From: Gemmatimonadaceae bacterium
Lineage (GTDB): Bacteria; Gemmatimonadota; Gemmatimonadetes; Gemmatimonadales; Gemmatimonadaceae
Length of the DNA stretch: 43,313 bases
Assembly: GCA_025934775.1 (NCBI GenBank)
Contig: JAICWO010000025.1
Span: forward strand, 1 to 43,313
Direction: 5' to 3'
Shown here: piece by piece, positions 34,004-41,653 of the stretch
How the letters are laid out: the number at the start of each line of letters is the position of its first letter
Numbering within the stretch: position 1 is the stretch's first letter
Made by a program: the position numbers and the translations under genes
Notes under the pieces: model-generated
Database searches by the model: none
What the model saw: the letters and a program-made list of their open reading frames with translations, nothing else
Told to the model about the DNA's origin: nothing

Positions 34004-34267
34004 TCAGCCCGGCCAGTGCGCGATGCGCACGCCGACCGACCAGACCAAGCAACCGAGTGCGGAGCAGCCGACAAGCGCCAAGACGAGCCGGCGCGCGCGA
34101 GTGAGGGTATGGCCGGCCGGAGGCTGGAGGGCAAACCGCAGGATGAGAAGAAGCCCAAACAGCGGCGCCGCGATCCACGCACGCGTACTAACGATCACGC
34201 TGAGGATAGACGCGCTCGTTGCGGCCGCAACACCGACCGTTTCATTGCGTGGCCGAACCGTGAGCAT
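34004..34267 (-). CDS. Small membrane protein (cassette gene)
   Basis: 87 aa from the ATG at 34267, which has AGGAGGG four bases upstream. Hydrophobic helices at about 15-50 (ASILSVIVSTRAWIAAPLFGLLLILRFAL) and 60-82 (LVLALVGCSALGCLVWSVGV). It starts 26 bases after the R'-like end of site E, the short leader typical of integron cassettes. No family recognised. Confidence 0.65.
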   Translation of the reverse strand: MLTVRPRNETVGVAAATSASILSVIVSTRAWIAAPLFGLLLILRFALQPPAGHTLTRARRLVLALVGCSALGCLVWSVGVRIAHWPG

Positions 34268-34292
34268 TCTCCCTCCTGTGATGATCATCGCA

Positions 34293-34364
34293 AGTCAACG
34301 CGCGAACTCGCCTGCAAGCGAACCAATATGAGCGAATGCGAAGCGTTTGCCCACTCCGGTTACT
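34293..34364 (-). repeat. attC-like recombination site (site E)
   Basis: 72 bases on the minus strand, from AGTAACC (34364-34358, containing the TAA stop of the ABM gene) to GTTGACT (34299-34293). The ends pair as AGTAAC against AGTCAAC with one extra base, and the inner part has GCGAGTTCGCGCGTT, a weak match to the attC L'-R' pattern. Confidence 0.45.
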
Positions 34365-34662
34365 CGGTGCCGGCGAGATCCGTGTCCACGACGCGCCCGG
34401 TCCCCAACAGCACGGCGGGTTTCGTCATCAGCGGATCGAGCGTCCGCGCCACCACCGGTCCAAGCGCTTCACGAGCGCCCGCCATCGCCTCGGCCGTCGC
34501 CCACAGCGTCACTGTCAGGTAACGGCCCTCGCCCACGTTCGCCACGACTGTACCGCGGTAGCCCGGTTGGGCAGCGTGCGCGGCGGTGAACTCCTGATAC
34601 TCGGCAGTCGAGACCGCATCCTGACCCGGCGCATAATATGTCTCGCGGAATACGGCGTACAT
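34360..34662 (-). CDS. Antibiotic-biosynthesis-monooxygenase (ABM) fold protein, cassette gene
   Basis: 100 aa from the ATG at 34662, with GGAGGAGAG upstream; the longer frame to 34785 runs back into the attC-like site. ABM-like ferredoxin fold: MYAVFRETYYAPGQDAVS, GYRGTVVANVGEGRYLTVTLWATAEAM, ARTLDPLMTKPAVLLGTG. Members are small cofactor-free oxygenases or haem-handling proteins, and many are uncharacterised. Flanked by sites G (upstream) and E (its stop lies inside E). Confidence 0.78.
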   Translation of the reverse strand: MYAVFRETYYAPGQDAVSTAEYQEFTAAHAAQPGYRGTVVANVGEGRYLTVTLWATAEAMAGAREALGPVVARTLDPLMTKPAVLLGTGRVVDTDLAGTE

Positions 34663-34766
34663 CGGTCTCTCCTCCAGCGCGGTGGCAACGTCAGAAAGGT
34701 AGCACTCCGATGTGCGATGAGACCGGGCGCGACCGAACGCTTGCTCATTGAGGAATTCATAGAGCG

Positions 34767-34855
34767 ACCTAACGTCCGAGCTCACCTGCGAGGAGATCCC
34801 ACAAGAGCATCCGGAGGAGGCACATGCAGCTCCGCAGCCTTCATGTCAGTTGGAG
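34767..34855 (-). repeat. attC-like recombination site (site G)
   Basis: 89 bases on the minus strand, from CTCCAAC (34855-34849, overlapping the stop of the membrane gene) to GTTAGGT (34773-34767), a perfect GTTRRRY R' box. The 3' part reads GCAGGTGAGCTCGGACGTT, matching the L'-R' end of sites B, C and D. The inner arms contain AGCTC/GAGCT pairing with unpaired bases. Confidence 0.7.
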
Positions 34856-35481
34856 CACTCATGCAAACGTACGAACCGTCGGTACCCAAAGCCGAGCAAG
34901 GCGGGACAATAGCCGAACAACATCGCCACGGAGAGCCCAAGGAATAGGTAGCGATACTCGGGGCGAAAGAAATCCTCGAACGTGCCGCCGTCCGGTAACG
35001 GCGCTCCGGCGGCCGCGGCGGTGCGCTTCATGACGACGAACAACGCGGAGGCGCCGCAGGTCCACACCGCTTGAAATGCGCCGATACTCAGGACCGCGCC
35101 GCCGAACGCCGTGCGCGCTACGGCGGTGAAATACGGCACCGTGGTGAGCGCGATGATCGGTGCGGCGTCGAGGAGCCAGACCGCCGGATCACTTCGAACC
35201 CCGCGGCGTTCGAGGAGCGGCACCAGCGCGAACGGCAGGAGCCAGCGGACGGATTGGTGCATCCTTGCGCGCCACTCCGCGTCGGGGCGTTCGGGCACCG
35301 TGAGCGACGCGGCGTCGATCCGCGTGGGCCTTGGCCGGGCGAAGATCAGTGCGACGATCGCGGCAGCGCCGAACCAGGCGACGACAAAGACCAATGGGAC
35401 GCGGCCGCCGATCGTGGGCAGCTGGTGTACCCAGAGGATCAGTCCGAGCGTGAGAAGCGCCACTGCGCCGGTCTGCTTCAT
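34846..35481 (-). CDS. Multi-pass membrane protein of unknown function (cassette gene)
   Basis: 211 aa from the ATG at 35481 (MKQTGAVALLTLGLILWVHQL). About six membrane helices: residues 5-20, 28-45 (PLVFVVAWFGAAAIVALIFA), 85-100, 110-130, 135-155 (TAFGGAVLSIGAFQAVWTCG), 185-205 (YLFLGLSVAMLFGYCPALLGFGY). No family recognised. Its stop lies in attC-like site G. The shared dyad element at 35506-35538 lies 25 bases upstream of the start, where a promoter would be. Confidence 0.7.
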   Translation of the reverse strand: MKQTGAVALLTLGLILWVHQLPTIGGRVPLVFVVAWFGAAAIVALIFARPRPTRIDAASLTVPERPDAEWRARMHQSVRWLLPFALVPLLERRGVRSDPAVWLLDAAPIIALTTVPYFTAVARTAFGGAVLSIGAFQAVWTCGASALFVVMKRTAAAAGAPLPDGGTFEDFFRPEYRYLFLGLSVAMLFGYCPALLGFGYRRFVRLHECSN

Positions 35482-35505
35482 TGCGGTTGGGATTGGAGGC
35501 GAGCG

Positions 35506-35538
35506 AGTAAGAATGCTCGCGCCGCGAGCACGTTGCAA
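35506..35538 (-). repeat. Fourth copy of the dyad core, promoter-like (site H)
   Basis: Minus strand: TTGCAACGTGCTCGCGGC, then GCGAGCATTCTTACT. Same arrangement as the cores of sites A, B and C (dyad GTGCTC-N7-GAGCA between a TTG-type block and TCTTA), but without attC-like outer arms. It lies between the permease stop (35576) and the membrane gene start (35481). Confidence 0.6.
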
Positions 35539-35575
35539 TAAACCTTTCGGCAGGCGCGTAGCTCGTGCCGCCCGA

Positions 35576-38047
35576 CTACTCGGGCCGCATCGCGATGAGC
35601 GGATCGACCCCTGCCGCGCGCCTCGCCGGTATCCATGCGGCAGCGACGGCAACCACGATGAGGACCATGCAACTCGCGGCGTACGTCATCGCATCCGTCG
35701 GTGCAATCTGATAGAGGAGGCCCTGTAGGATTCGACTGCTCACGATTGCGGCGACGAGCCCGATGACCGTGCCGGCGCCAGCCAACACAACGGCGTCGCG
35801 TACCACGAGGCGCACGACCTGGCCCGTCTGGGCGCCAAGCGCGAGACGAATGCCGAGCTCGCGCTGGCGCTCGCGCACGGCGTACGCGACGATGCCGTAC
35901 AGACCCACCATCGCGAGTAAGAGGGCGCACGCCGCGAATCCGCCCACGACCTGGGCGGCGAGTCGTGCGGGCGCTGCCGAGGCGTCGACGGCGTCCTGCA
36001 TCGGGCGAAGGTCGAAGATCGGCAGCGACTTGTCGATGACGGCGATCTGCTCGCGCGCCGCCCTCATGACGGCACCCGGGTCACGGGCGGACTTGATGAG
36101 CACCGTCATATAAAAGATCGGTGCTTGCTCGAACGCGAGATACACGGCGGGCTCCGGCTCGCCAACGAGCCCTTCTGTCTTGGTGTCGCCGACCACGCCG
36201 ACGATTTCTCCCATGTTCTTCAGCCGCTTGCCGATGGGGTTCTCTCCGCCGAAGTATGCCTTCGCCGCACCGGCGCTGATCACCGCCACGAATCGGCCAT
36301 CGCTCGCGACGGCGGGGTTGCACCACACCTCGCCCGGCTTCGGGACGCATCGGTCATCGTCGGTGAACTCGCGTCCGCGGAGGACGGGGATGCCAAGCAG
36401 CGCGAAATAGCCGGGCGACGCATACTTCACTTCGACCACGTTCGGCCGGTCGGGCGGCGGCGGCGCCTGACCTTCGATGGTGAGAATTCCCCCGTTGATC
36501 GCCCACGGGGTGAATGGCACACCATGCCCGAGCGCGACTTGTCGGACGCCGGGCAGCGCGCGCAATCGCTCTACGACCTGGTCGCCGAACGCCTTCACCT
36601 CGGCGGGCTTCATGTAGCGCGGACCGACGACGCCGGCACAGGTACTATCAGGACTCCACGCGGTGCCGCACTTCGGCAGCGCGATGTCGAACATGACAAC
36701 GTGGTCCGTTCGAAAGCCAGGATCGACGTGAACGAGACGTGCGAAGCTGCGCGTCAACAGCACGGCACCGATGAGCAGCGGGACGACGAGCGCGAGCTCG
36801 AAGGCGACCATCGCGCGCCGGGTATACGTCGACGATTTGCGCTCGCTGGTGGAGCGGCCGCTCGACTTGAGCGCCTCCACGATGTCCGTGCCGGCGGCCT
36901 GCAACGCCGGCGCGAGGCCGAATGCCAAGCCTGCCGCCAGCGTGGCCACGATCGCGAACGCCAGCACGATCCAGTCGATGCTGACGTTCACGAGGAGAGG
37001 CACTGCCGCGCTGTGCTGCGCGACGACGATCCGCACGACACCCTCGGCGAGCGCAAGCCCGAGTACTGCGCCAAGCGATGCCAGCGTGAGACTTTCGACG
37101 AGCAACTGCGTCGCGATGTGTCGCGCGCCCGCGCCCAGCGCGAGGCGGATTCCGATCTCGCCCGTGCGGCTCGTCGCGCGCACGAGCATGAGCGTTCCGA
37201 TATTGGCGCATGCGATCAACAGCAGCGCCGCGACGGCACCGAAGAGTACGAGGACGAGCCGGCGCGAATCGCCAACTTGATGGTCGCGCAGTGGTTGTAT
37301 GTCGTAGTCCAACCCCGTTTCGGCCTCGGGATACGCCGCGCGCAACTGCGCGCCGACAAGACGCGCCTTGCGCCGCGCGTCGTCGAAGCTCACACCGCGC
37401 TTGAGCAGCGCGACCGGTCCGTGAAAGACGCGGCTGCCCCGAACATGCGACCAGTGAGGATCCTCGATCGCCGGCCGCCACAGGTCAGCGTCGCTGGGAA
37501 CGTTGAACGTCGGTGGCGCGACGCCGACGATCGTATAGCGCGTTCCATCGATCGACACGGTGCGACCGACAATTCCGCGGTCGCCGCCGAACTCGCGCCG
37601 CCACACGCCGTTACTCAGAACGGTGACTTTCGGCGCGCCCGGATCCGCATCCTCACTCCGTAGTTCGCGGCCGAGCGCCATCCGCGTCCCGAACATCGCG
37701 AACCAGTCGCCAGTGACCTCGGCCGCGGTGAGATGAACGGGATCCCCGTTCGCAACGAGTCCGACCTGACTCGTCATCCACGCGCCGACGTCCTCGAATG
37801 CGTCGTTGAGCGTTTTCCAATCGGCGAGGTCCGGCGGTGACATCGCGTCGTATGGCCGCGTTCCTCGGTTGACCGTCCACACGAGCCGATCGGCATTCGC
37901 GAACGGAAGCGGCGCGAGCAAGACACCGTCGACGATACTGAACATCGCGGTCGTCGCGCCGATGCTGAGCGCGAGTGTGATCACGATGGCGGTCGCGAAC
38001 CCGGGGCTGCGCCGCAGTGAGCGGAAGGCAAGACCTATTGGTCGCAT
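35576..38047 (-). CDS. FtsX/MacB-type ADOP-like permease lacking the N-terminal soluble segment
   Basis: 823 aa. Starts directly at the first membrane helix (MRPIGLAFRSLRRSPGFATAIVITLALSIGATTAMF), so unlike the copies at 2 and 14227 it lacks the soluble N-terminal segment usually paired with PadR. MacB-like periplasmic domain, FtsX core at about 270-400 (LVLVLFGAVAALLLIACANIGTLMLVRATSR), second periplasmic domain with an insertion containing Cys residues (KCGTAWSPDSTCAG, DDRCVPKPGEVWCN), second FtsX core ending RRAAGVDPLIAMRPE. No ATPase or regulator adjacent. It sits among the cassette-like genes but has no attC-like site of its own, so it may be a chromosomal neighbour splitting the array. 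A 6-bp-arm hairpin (35570-35585) covers its stop. Confidence 0.88.
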   Translation of the reverse strand: MRPIGLAFRSLRRSPGFATAIVITLALSIGATTAMFSIVDGVLLAPLPFANADRLVWTVNRGTRPYDAMSPPDLADWKTLNDAFEDVGAWMTSQVGLVANGDPVHLTAAEVTGDWFAMFGTRMALGRELRSEDADPGAPKVTVLSNGVWRREFGGDRGIVGRTVSIDGTRYTIVGVAPPTFNVPSDADLWRPAIEDPHWSHVRGSRVFHGPVALLKRGVSFDDARRKARLVGAQLRAAYPEAETGLDYDIQPLRDHQVGDSRRLVLVLFGAVAALLLIACANIGTLMLVRATSRTGEIGIRLALGAGARHIATQLLVESLTLASLGAVLGLALAEGVVRIVVAQHSAAVPLLVNVSIDWIVLAFAIVATLAAGLAFGLAPALQAAGTDIVEALKSSGRSTSERKSSTYTRRAMVAFELALVVPLLIGAVLLTRSFARLVHVDPGFRTDHVVMFDIALPKCGTAWSPDSTCAGVVGPRYMKPAEVKAFGDQVVERLRALPGVRQVALGHGVPFTPWAINGGILTIEGQAPPPPDRPNVVEVKYASPGYFALLGIPVLRGREFTDDDRCVPKPGEVWCNPAVASDGRFVAVISAGAAKAYFGGENPIGKRLKNMGEIVGVVGDTKTEGLVGEPEPAVYLAFEQAPIFYMTVLIKSARDPGAVMRAAREQIAVIDKSLPIFDLRPMQDAVDASAAPARLAAQVVGGFAACALLLAMVGLYGIVAYAVRERQRELGIRLALGAQTGQVVRLVVRDAVVLAGAGTVIGLVAAIVSSRILQGLLYQIAPTDAMTYAASCMVLIVVAVAAAWIPARRAAGVDPLIAMRPE

Positions 38048-38207
38048 GTCGTTGGGACACTCGATCAGTCGATGACCCCGACCGTCGCAGCTTCAAGGCG
38101 AATACCACCGAGCGGTGGCGACCGAACCCGCTCTCTTGTTGTTCGGTCTTCCCCCACCGACTGGTCCGATCTCTGCACGGAAGCGGCCGCAGCCTCACCC
38201 TGGGAAA

Positions 38208-38503
38208 ATGGTGAAAAGCTTTCGCGCGATCGTGTTAGAGACAGGCGTAGTGGGTGGGATCGCCTTCGTGATTGCCACCTATTCTCCGGAGCCACTGCCT
38301 TCGTCGGCATCTCGATTGTCGCGAGCCTCAGAGTGCATTTCATGCACCTGCGTTGGGATCAGACAGGCCAATCAGGTCTGATCGCTGCCGCATCCCTGTT
38401 CGCGTTCGCAATGATCGGGGTCGTCGATTTTCTTTGCGCGCTGGTTGGCGGATTGCTGGTGCTGCCTGTGCGATACTTTCAGCTGCGCCGCGCAAATGCC
38501 TAA
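38208..38503 (+). pseudogene. Frame-shifted small membrane protein gene ending in an attC-like site
   Basis: From the ATG at 38208 one frame reads MVKSFRAIVLETGVVGGIAFVIATYSP; near 38286 the hydrophobic reading continues in a different frame as GATAFVGISIVASLRVHFMH, then LIAAASLFAFAMIGVVDFLCALVGGLLVLPVRYF, to a TAA at 38501-38503. One missing base would join them into a ~98-aa protein with three membrane helices. The stop lies in the GCCTAAC end of site F, typical of a cassette gene. A natural frameshift or a sequencing error are both possible. Confidence 0.5.
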
Positions 38504-38573
38504 CGCGCGACACGATAGCCGAACGTGATGAGTTGACGTACCTGCGTCACGAAGCCGCGCGCAACCGTTAGCT
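38498..38573 (-). repeat. attC-like recombination site (site F)
   Basis: 76 bases bounded by GCCTAAC (38498-38504) and GTTAGCT (38567-38573). On the minus strand this is AGCTAAC…GTTAGGC, with a canonical R' box GTTAGGC and ends that pair with one unpaired base; inner GGCTTCGTGA and TCACGTTCGGC segments also pair imperfectly. The minus orientation matches the gene at 38596 (stop 23 bases before the site), while the plus orientation puts the stop of the 38208 gene inside the GCCTAAC box, so orientation is not settled. Confidence 0.7.
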
Positions 38574-38595
38574 CTCCTGTTCTGTGCAACGACTG

Positions 38596-39060
38596 TCATG
38601 CTGCCGGCGACGAAGAGTCAGGCAAGCACGATTCAATCGCGGCGAGTTGACGGCCTAGTCGCGCCAACTGGTCCGAGCTCAAAGAGGCCAGGGCTCCTAC
38701 CGCGTCCTCGGCGATGATTGACGCGAGCGACTGATGAAACGTCGTGCGGCTGCCGACAACGACAGCGGCCTCGCCAAATGGATCGGCGGTGAGATCAATC
38801 ACGACTCCGCCGATTTCCAGCCAGAAGTGGCGTGCGCGCGACTCGGTCCCAGGCAGGATGCCGCTGACCAGCTCTGCTCGGCCGAAGGCAGCACCAGGAC
38901 CGCGCGCGAGGTGTTGGGCGAATAAGCGGCTCGTCATGCGACAAGCACCGTCAGGAAAGTAGGGCAATGCGCCTGGCAACCGTTGGGCACGGGCACGCTC
39001 GATCGCGCCGCGAAAATCGGCGGCCATCGTTCGGAGTTCTCGGAGTTGTGTCTCGTCCAT
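38596..39060 (-). CDS. Cysteine-peptidase/transglutaminase-like protein (cassette gene)
   Basis: 154 aa from the ATG at 39060. No signal peptide. The order Cys (YFPDGACRMTSRLFAQHLA), His (SRARHFWLEIGGVVIDLTADPFG) and Asp (VIDLTAD) matches the C-H-D triad of papain-fold NlpC/transglutaminase-like proteins, and the surrounding FPDGAC…HFWLE…IDLTADPF pattern is one I associate with small uncharacterised proteins on mobile DNA. A peptidase or amidase activity is inference. Its stop precedes site F by 23 bases. Confidence 0.72.
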   Translation of the reverse strand: MDETQLRELRTMAADFRGAIERARAQRLPGALPYFPDGACRMTSRLFAQHLARGPGAAFGRAELVSGILPGTESRARHFWLEIGGVVIDLTADPFGEAAVVVGSRTTFHQSLASIIAEDAVGALASLSSDQLARLGRQLAAIESCLPDSSSPAA

Positions 39061-39448
39061 CGGCAAGTCTGGTCGCGATTGGTGTGGCGGGATCGTATCC
39101 AGCTCTCGGTTGATCTTGCGAGCATTCTGATCGCGGCGCCAGCTCGATGGAGCCTGGCGTAGCCGCCGAACCGGGCGGCGCCACGCAGGAGAGGGTGTAT
39201 GCGAACCGGATCGATGTGGCCACAGCGGAATCGGCTATCGCTGCGCGGCCAAACGGTGGACGCGACGAACTGTTCCAGGGTGCCCGGCATGGATCGCGTT
39301 CTCTCGTTCGCGCTGATTCTGCACACTTTGCGCGAACGAGACGAGCCTGGAGTCCGATCTTCACACGACGGCGCTCACGCCCGCTCAACCCTTCAGACAG
39401 TTGTTAACATCCTGGTAAAGCGAGCACACCGCAGATCGCCCGACTGCT
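39061..39448. other. Cassette-region spacer with hairpins, no convincing gene
   Basis: About 390 bases. The open frames here have no recognisable start, hydrophobic or domain pattern. 39303-39313 and 39330-39340 form a perfect 11-bp inverted repeat (CTCGTTCGCGC / GCGCGAACGAG) with a 16-base loop. 39371-39451, running from the DUF1801 stop, ends in TTGAGCGGGCGTGAGCGC on the minus strand, a weak attC-like end (site I). Confidence 0.4.
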
Positions 39449-39979
39449 TCACGCCCGCGAGGCGGTGCCTCGCGGAGATGCTCGCTTACTTCTGCTCGTA
39501 CCTGCTGCCGCTTTCGCCTGCACACCACTACGTCGAGGGCGCTGCCGCGGGGAGACGGCTTTGCTAATCGTTCGTAGCCGCCCCGTCGCGGGCATTGGCG
39601 CGCGTGCGAGGCCGGCCGCCGCAGCCAAGAGCCGTTCGATCTCGGGCGTGGATACGTCCGCAGGCGTAACCAGCCGCACAAACCGTCCTTGGCGACCCGC
39701 CCCTTGGAGTACCCCGTCCGGATCGGCGAGGCGAGCCCCTTGCATGAAGTACAGGTTCACCCCCGATGCGTACACGGCCAACGAGACGATCACGTCCGAG
39801 GCGCGCTCCGTCGGACCCCACCCAATCGCGAGCGCGTTGTAGTTGTCGTAGACGAGTTCCATTCCCGTATGAAACCGCGTGCGCAACACGCGGCGCGTCG
39901 CACGAACGAGGCGCGCAATCTCGGGATCAAACTTCGCGATGAAGGTCGCGAGCTGTTTGCTCGGTGCGTCACGGCTCAA
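39449..39979 (-). CDS. DUF1801 (YdhG-like) protein (cassette gene)
   Basis: 176 aa from a TTG start at 39979, which overlaps the stop of the upstream gene as TTGA and has GAGG five bases upstream. DUF1801 core: LATFIAKFDPEIARLVRATRRVLRTRFHTGMELVYDNYNALAIGWGPTERASDVIVSLAVYASGVNLYFMQGARLADPDGVLQGAG, a fold related to frataxin. Then VRLVTPADVSTPEIERLLAAA and a basic Arg/Lys tail (KAVSPRQRPRRSGVQAK) that could bind nucleic acid. Function unknown. Coupled to the small membrane gene at 39976. Confidence 0.85.
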   Translation of the reverse strand: MSRDAPSKQLATFIAKFDPEIARLVRATRRVLRTRFHTGMELVYDNYNALAIGWGPTERASDVIVSLAVYASGVNLYFMQGARLADPDGVLQGAGRQGRFVRLVTPADVSTPEIERLLAAAAGLARAPMPATGRLRTISKAVSPRQRPRRSGVQAKAAAGTSRSKRASPRGTASRA

Positions 39980-40230
39980 TCAGCCTCGTGGCGGTACGCA
40001 TCAATCGACGACCAGATGTTGCAGAGGAGCCCGAGAACCATCGCGCGACGGCCGTGAAGTCCGAAGGACGCGGCCATGTAACTGGCCACCGTTCCGAACT
40101 GCAGTACAGCGCTACGAACGCGGCCTTGGGCGAGTTGCCCGAGTCCTGGGATCAGCGCACTAAAGTAAGCGTGCTCCAGCCTCTGCTGGCGGCGGTCACG
40201 CACCTCCATTCGAATACGCTTACCGTCCAT
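39976..40230 (-). CDS. Small membrane protein with PGLGQ motif (cassette gene)
   Basis: 84 aa, ATG at 40230 with AGAGG five bases upstream. After a basic N-terminus (KRIRMEVRDRRQQR) come SALIPGLGQLAQGRVRSAVLQFGTVASYMAASFGL and AMVLGLLCNIWSSIDAY. The PGLGQ…G turn followed by two helices is seen in TM2/DUF5683-like small membrane proteins. It starts 14 bases after the end of attC-like site D and is translationally coupled to the DUF1801 gene. Confidence 0.75.
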   Translation of the reverse strand: MDGKRIRMEVRDRRQQRLEHAYFSALIPGLGQLAQGRVRSAVLQFGTVASYMAASFGLHGRRAMVLGLLCNIWSSIDAYRHEAD

Positions 40231-40243
40231 TGAGACCTCTAAT

Positions 40244-40378
40244 CCACCGAACGCTCGAGCTCAGCTGCCGGCGGCCCAAATAGAAGCACTGTCGGGAGCC
40301 GGCGCAATTCCGCGAGACACTCGTCTGCTGGTCCGCGTCAGAGTCTACGATGCCGGGTGGGACCGTCGGCGTCTAGCG
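40244..40378 (-). repeat. attC-like recombination site (site D)
   Basis: 135 bases on the minus strand, at the long end of attC lengths, from the TAG stop region (CTAGACGC) of the SecD-like gene to GTTCGGTGG. The 3' part, GGCAGCTGAGCTCGAGCGTT, matches the ends of sites B, C and G. GCCGGC/GCCGGC and further inner pairs make a branched hairpin plausible. Confidence 0.55.
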
Positions 40379-40900
40379 ACGGCACCCGTTGCTGATCGCA
40401 GCCGCCGCGCGCTCCGCGTCTGCTCGATCGAGACCTCCGATCCGATATCCGTTGCCAACGATCGCCCCGGCGATTCGAGGCGTGCCATAGACCTTTCCGT
40501 CGACGAGAAGGGCGAGCTTTCTGCCGACGTGCTGCTTGCTGAATTCATGAACGCGCTTGGCCGCATCGTCGGTCACCGTGAAGTTGAGAAACCATTCGCC
40601 CCCGGTCTGGGACGCCGTGGCGCCGGTGATATCGCCGGTCGCGACGAGGGGAGTCCGAGACATCACGACTGTCGACGTGTCGTTCAGCGTTGCGGTCTTG
40701 GTGGAATCCGTCTGCGTGTCCGCGACCACGCTCATCTCGATGTCGGGGCATCGCACGGCTGCCTCATGGCGCGTGACGCACGCGACCGATAGACAGAGCA
40801 CCAGCGACAACAGCGACAGCAGCGTGTGAGCGATTGCAAAAGGCGGCTTGCGGTCCATGCGGGCGTTCACGCAAGACCGTGTACGAAATGATGCGTACAT
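40373..40900 (-). CDS. Stand-alone SecD head-domain lipoprotein (cassette gene)
   Basis: 175 aa from the ATG at 40900, preceded by GGAGC six bases upstream; an internal ATG at 40858 is possible. Signal peptide AHTLLSLLSLVLCLSVAC with a lipobox. The mature part matches the periplasmic P1 head of SecD: TPLVATGDITGATASQTGG, WFLNFTVTDDAAKRVHEFSKQHVGRKLALLVDGKVYGTPRIAGAIVGNGYRIGG. No membrane helices for a translocon, so it is not SecD itself. Such isolated heads may be decoys, adaptors or binding modules; the role is unknown. Between attC-like sites J and D. Confidence 0.82.
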   Translation of the reverse strand: MYASFRTRSCVNARMDRKPPFAIAHTLLSLLSLVLCLSVACVTRHEAAVRCPDIEMSVVADTQTDSTKTATLNDTSTVVMSRTPLVATGDITGATASQTGGEWFLNFTVTDDAAKRVHEFSKQHVGRKLALLVDGKVYGTPRIAGAIVGNGYRIGGLDRADAERAAAAISNGCRR

Positions 40901-40919
40901 GGGAAGCTCCAGTCTGAGA

Positions 40920-41012
40920 GATCGGACGTGAGAGATTCACTGCCGCGAGGTGTTCGCGGGCAGTGCGATGCGCGGCACGCGAGTGCCGGCGATCGTTCGT
41001 CTGACTTCAGGC
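40920..41012 (-). repeat. attC-like recombination site (site J)
   Basis: Between the stop at 41007 and the SecD-like gene. Contains a strong hairpin, CACTGCCGCGA (40938-40948) against TCGCGGGCAGTG (40954-40965), with one unpaired base. 3' end GCAGTGAATCTCTCACGTCC and 5' GGCCTGAAG loosely match the attC ends. The hairpin is clear; identity as attC is less so. Confidence 0.45.
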
Positions 41013-41342
41013 CTGGAACGGAGGGGGTCGGGCGGCTTGGCCGGTCGTGCGCTCGCACGAGCACCACGACGAGGAATCGCGAGTCGGCGCCGGCGAGGAC
41101 TGAACCTGGCGGTCGGGCAAGCCCGCTTCGGATGCCAACAGCGCCGGCCGCGCCGTATCGACATCCTTCCCCACGGACGTCGTCGGGAGCGCCGCACTGA
41201 AGCTCGCCGCCGCGATAATGCGGTGGGAGCCGCGATGCCGATGCACCGAGACACGCGCGCCTCCGTTCGTGCCGCTCCCGAGGAGCAACGCGAACGCCGT
41301 AGAGAGCAGGCGTATCAGGGCACGAGCAGAGGGCGTCGACAT
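41007..41342 (-). CDS. Possible small secreted protein (cassette gene)
   Basis: 111 aa. The N-terminus MSTPSARALIRLLSTAFALLLGSG resembles a signal peptide; the rest is Ser/Pro/Arg-rich with no recognisable family. Supported by its position: same strand as its neighbours, stop beside site J. No clear ribosome-binding site. The region 41343-41557, up to site B, shows no gene. Confidence 0.32.
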   Translation of the reverse strand: MSTPSARALIRLLSTAFALLLGSGTNGGARVSVHRHRGSHRIIAAASFSAALPTTSVGKDVDTARPALLASEAGLPDRQVQSSPAPTRDSSSWCSCERTTGQAARPPPFQA

Positions 41343-41557
41343 GTCAGCGATTGCGCGTTGACCAACTGCTCGAACGTACGTGGATCAGTACCAGCGATCA
41401 AGCGCCGGCTAGCGAACGATGGCGCGCGACGGATGACGATCCGTGACGCAGCCGACGGTGAGCGATGACGCGTGCGGGCGCGGCCGTCAGCTCGGGTTCT
41501 TCCTCGTGGGCTTCGGCAACAGCGCAAGCAGAAACCTCGTGAACCAACCCGATCGCT

Positions 41558-41653
41558 CACCAACGCCCAAGTTCAGCTGCAAAGGGATATATAAGAATGC
41601 TCACGCAGTGAGCACCGTGAGTATCCCTTTGGCAGCTGCCACGCTCCTTAGGC
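41558..41653 (-). repeat. attC-like recombination site (site B) with dyad core
   Basis: 96 bases on the minus strand, from GCCTAAG (containing the TAA stop at 41650-41648) to GCGTTGGTG (41566-41558). Arms CAGCTGCAAAGGGATA (41574-41589) and TATCCCTTTGGCAGCTG (41622-41638) are complementary over 16 bp with a single unpaired base, the folding hallmark of attC. 3' end GCAGCTGAACTTGGGCGTT. The centre (41590-41621) is the shared dyad core. Confidence 0.72.

Noticed and set aside
35570-35585. GCCCGA-CTAC-TCGGGC hairpin at the permease stop, considered as part of an attC
   Set aside because: No R''/R'-like boxes flank it; a weak terminator or stop-codon hairpin is simpler.
36125-37663. 512-codon plus-strand frame opposite the third permease
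   Set aside because: Composition and position show it to be a shadow of the permease gene.
38072-38207. N-terminal part of the plus-strand frame 38072-38503
   Set aside because: Low-complexity polar sequence unlike the hydrophobic C-terminus; the membrane protein more likely begins at 38208 in another frame.
38935-38955. Partial match to the dyad core (AGCACCGTCA) within the peptidase-like gene
   Set aside because: It lies in conserved coding sequence and lacks the rest of the core; treated as chance.
41315-41563. Minus-strand frame starting in site B
   Set aside because: It begins inside the attC-like box and is Arg/Ser-rich without domain or helix pattern.
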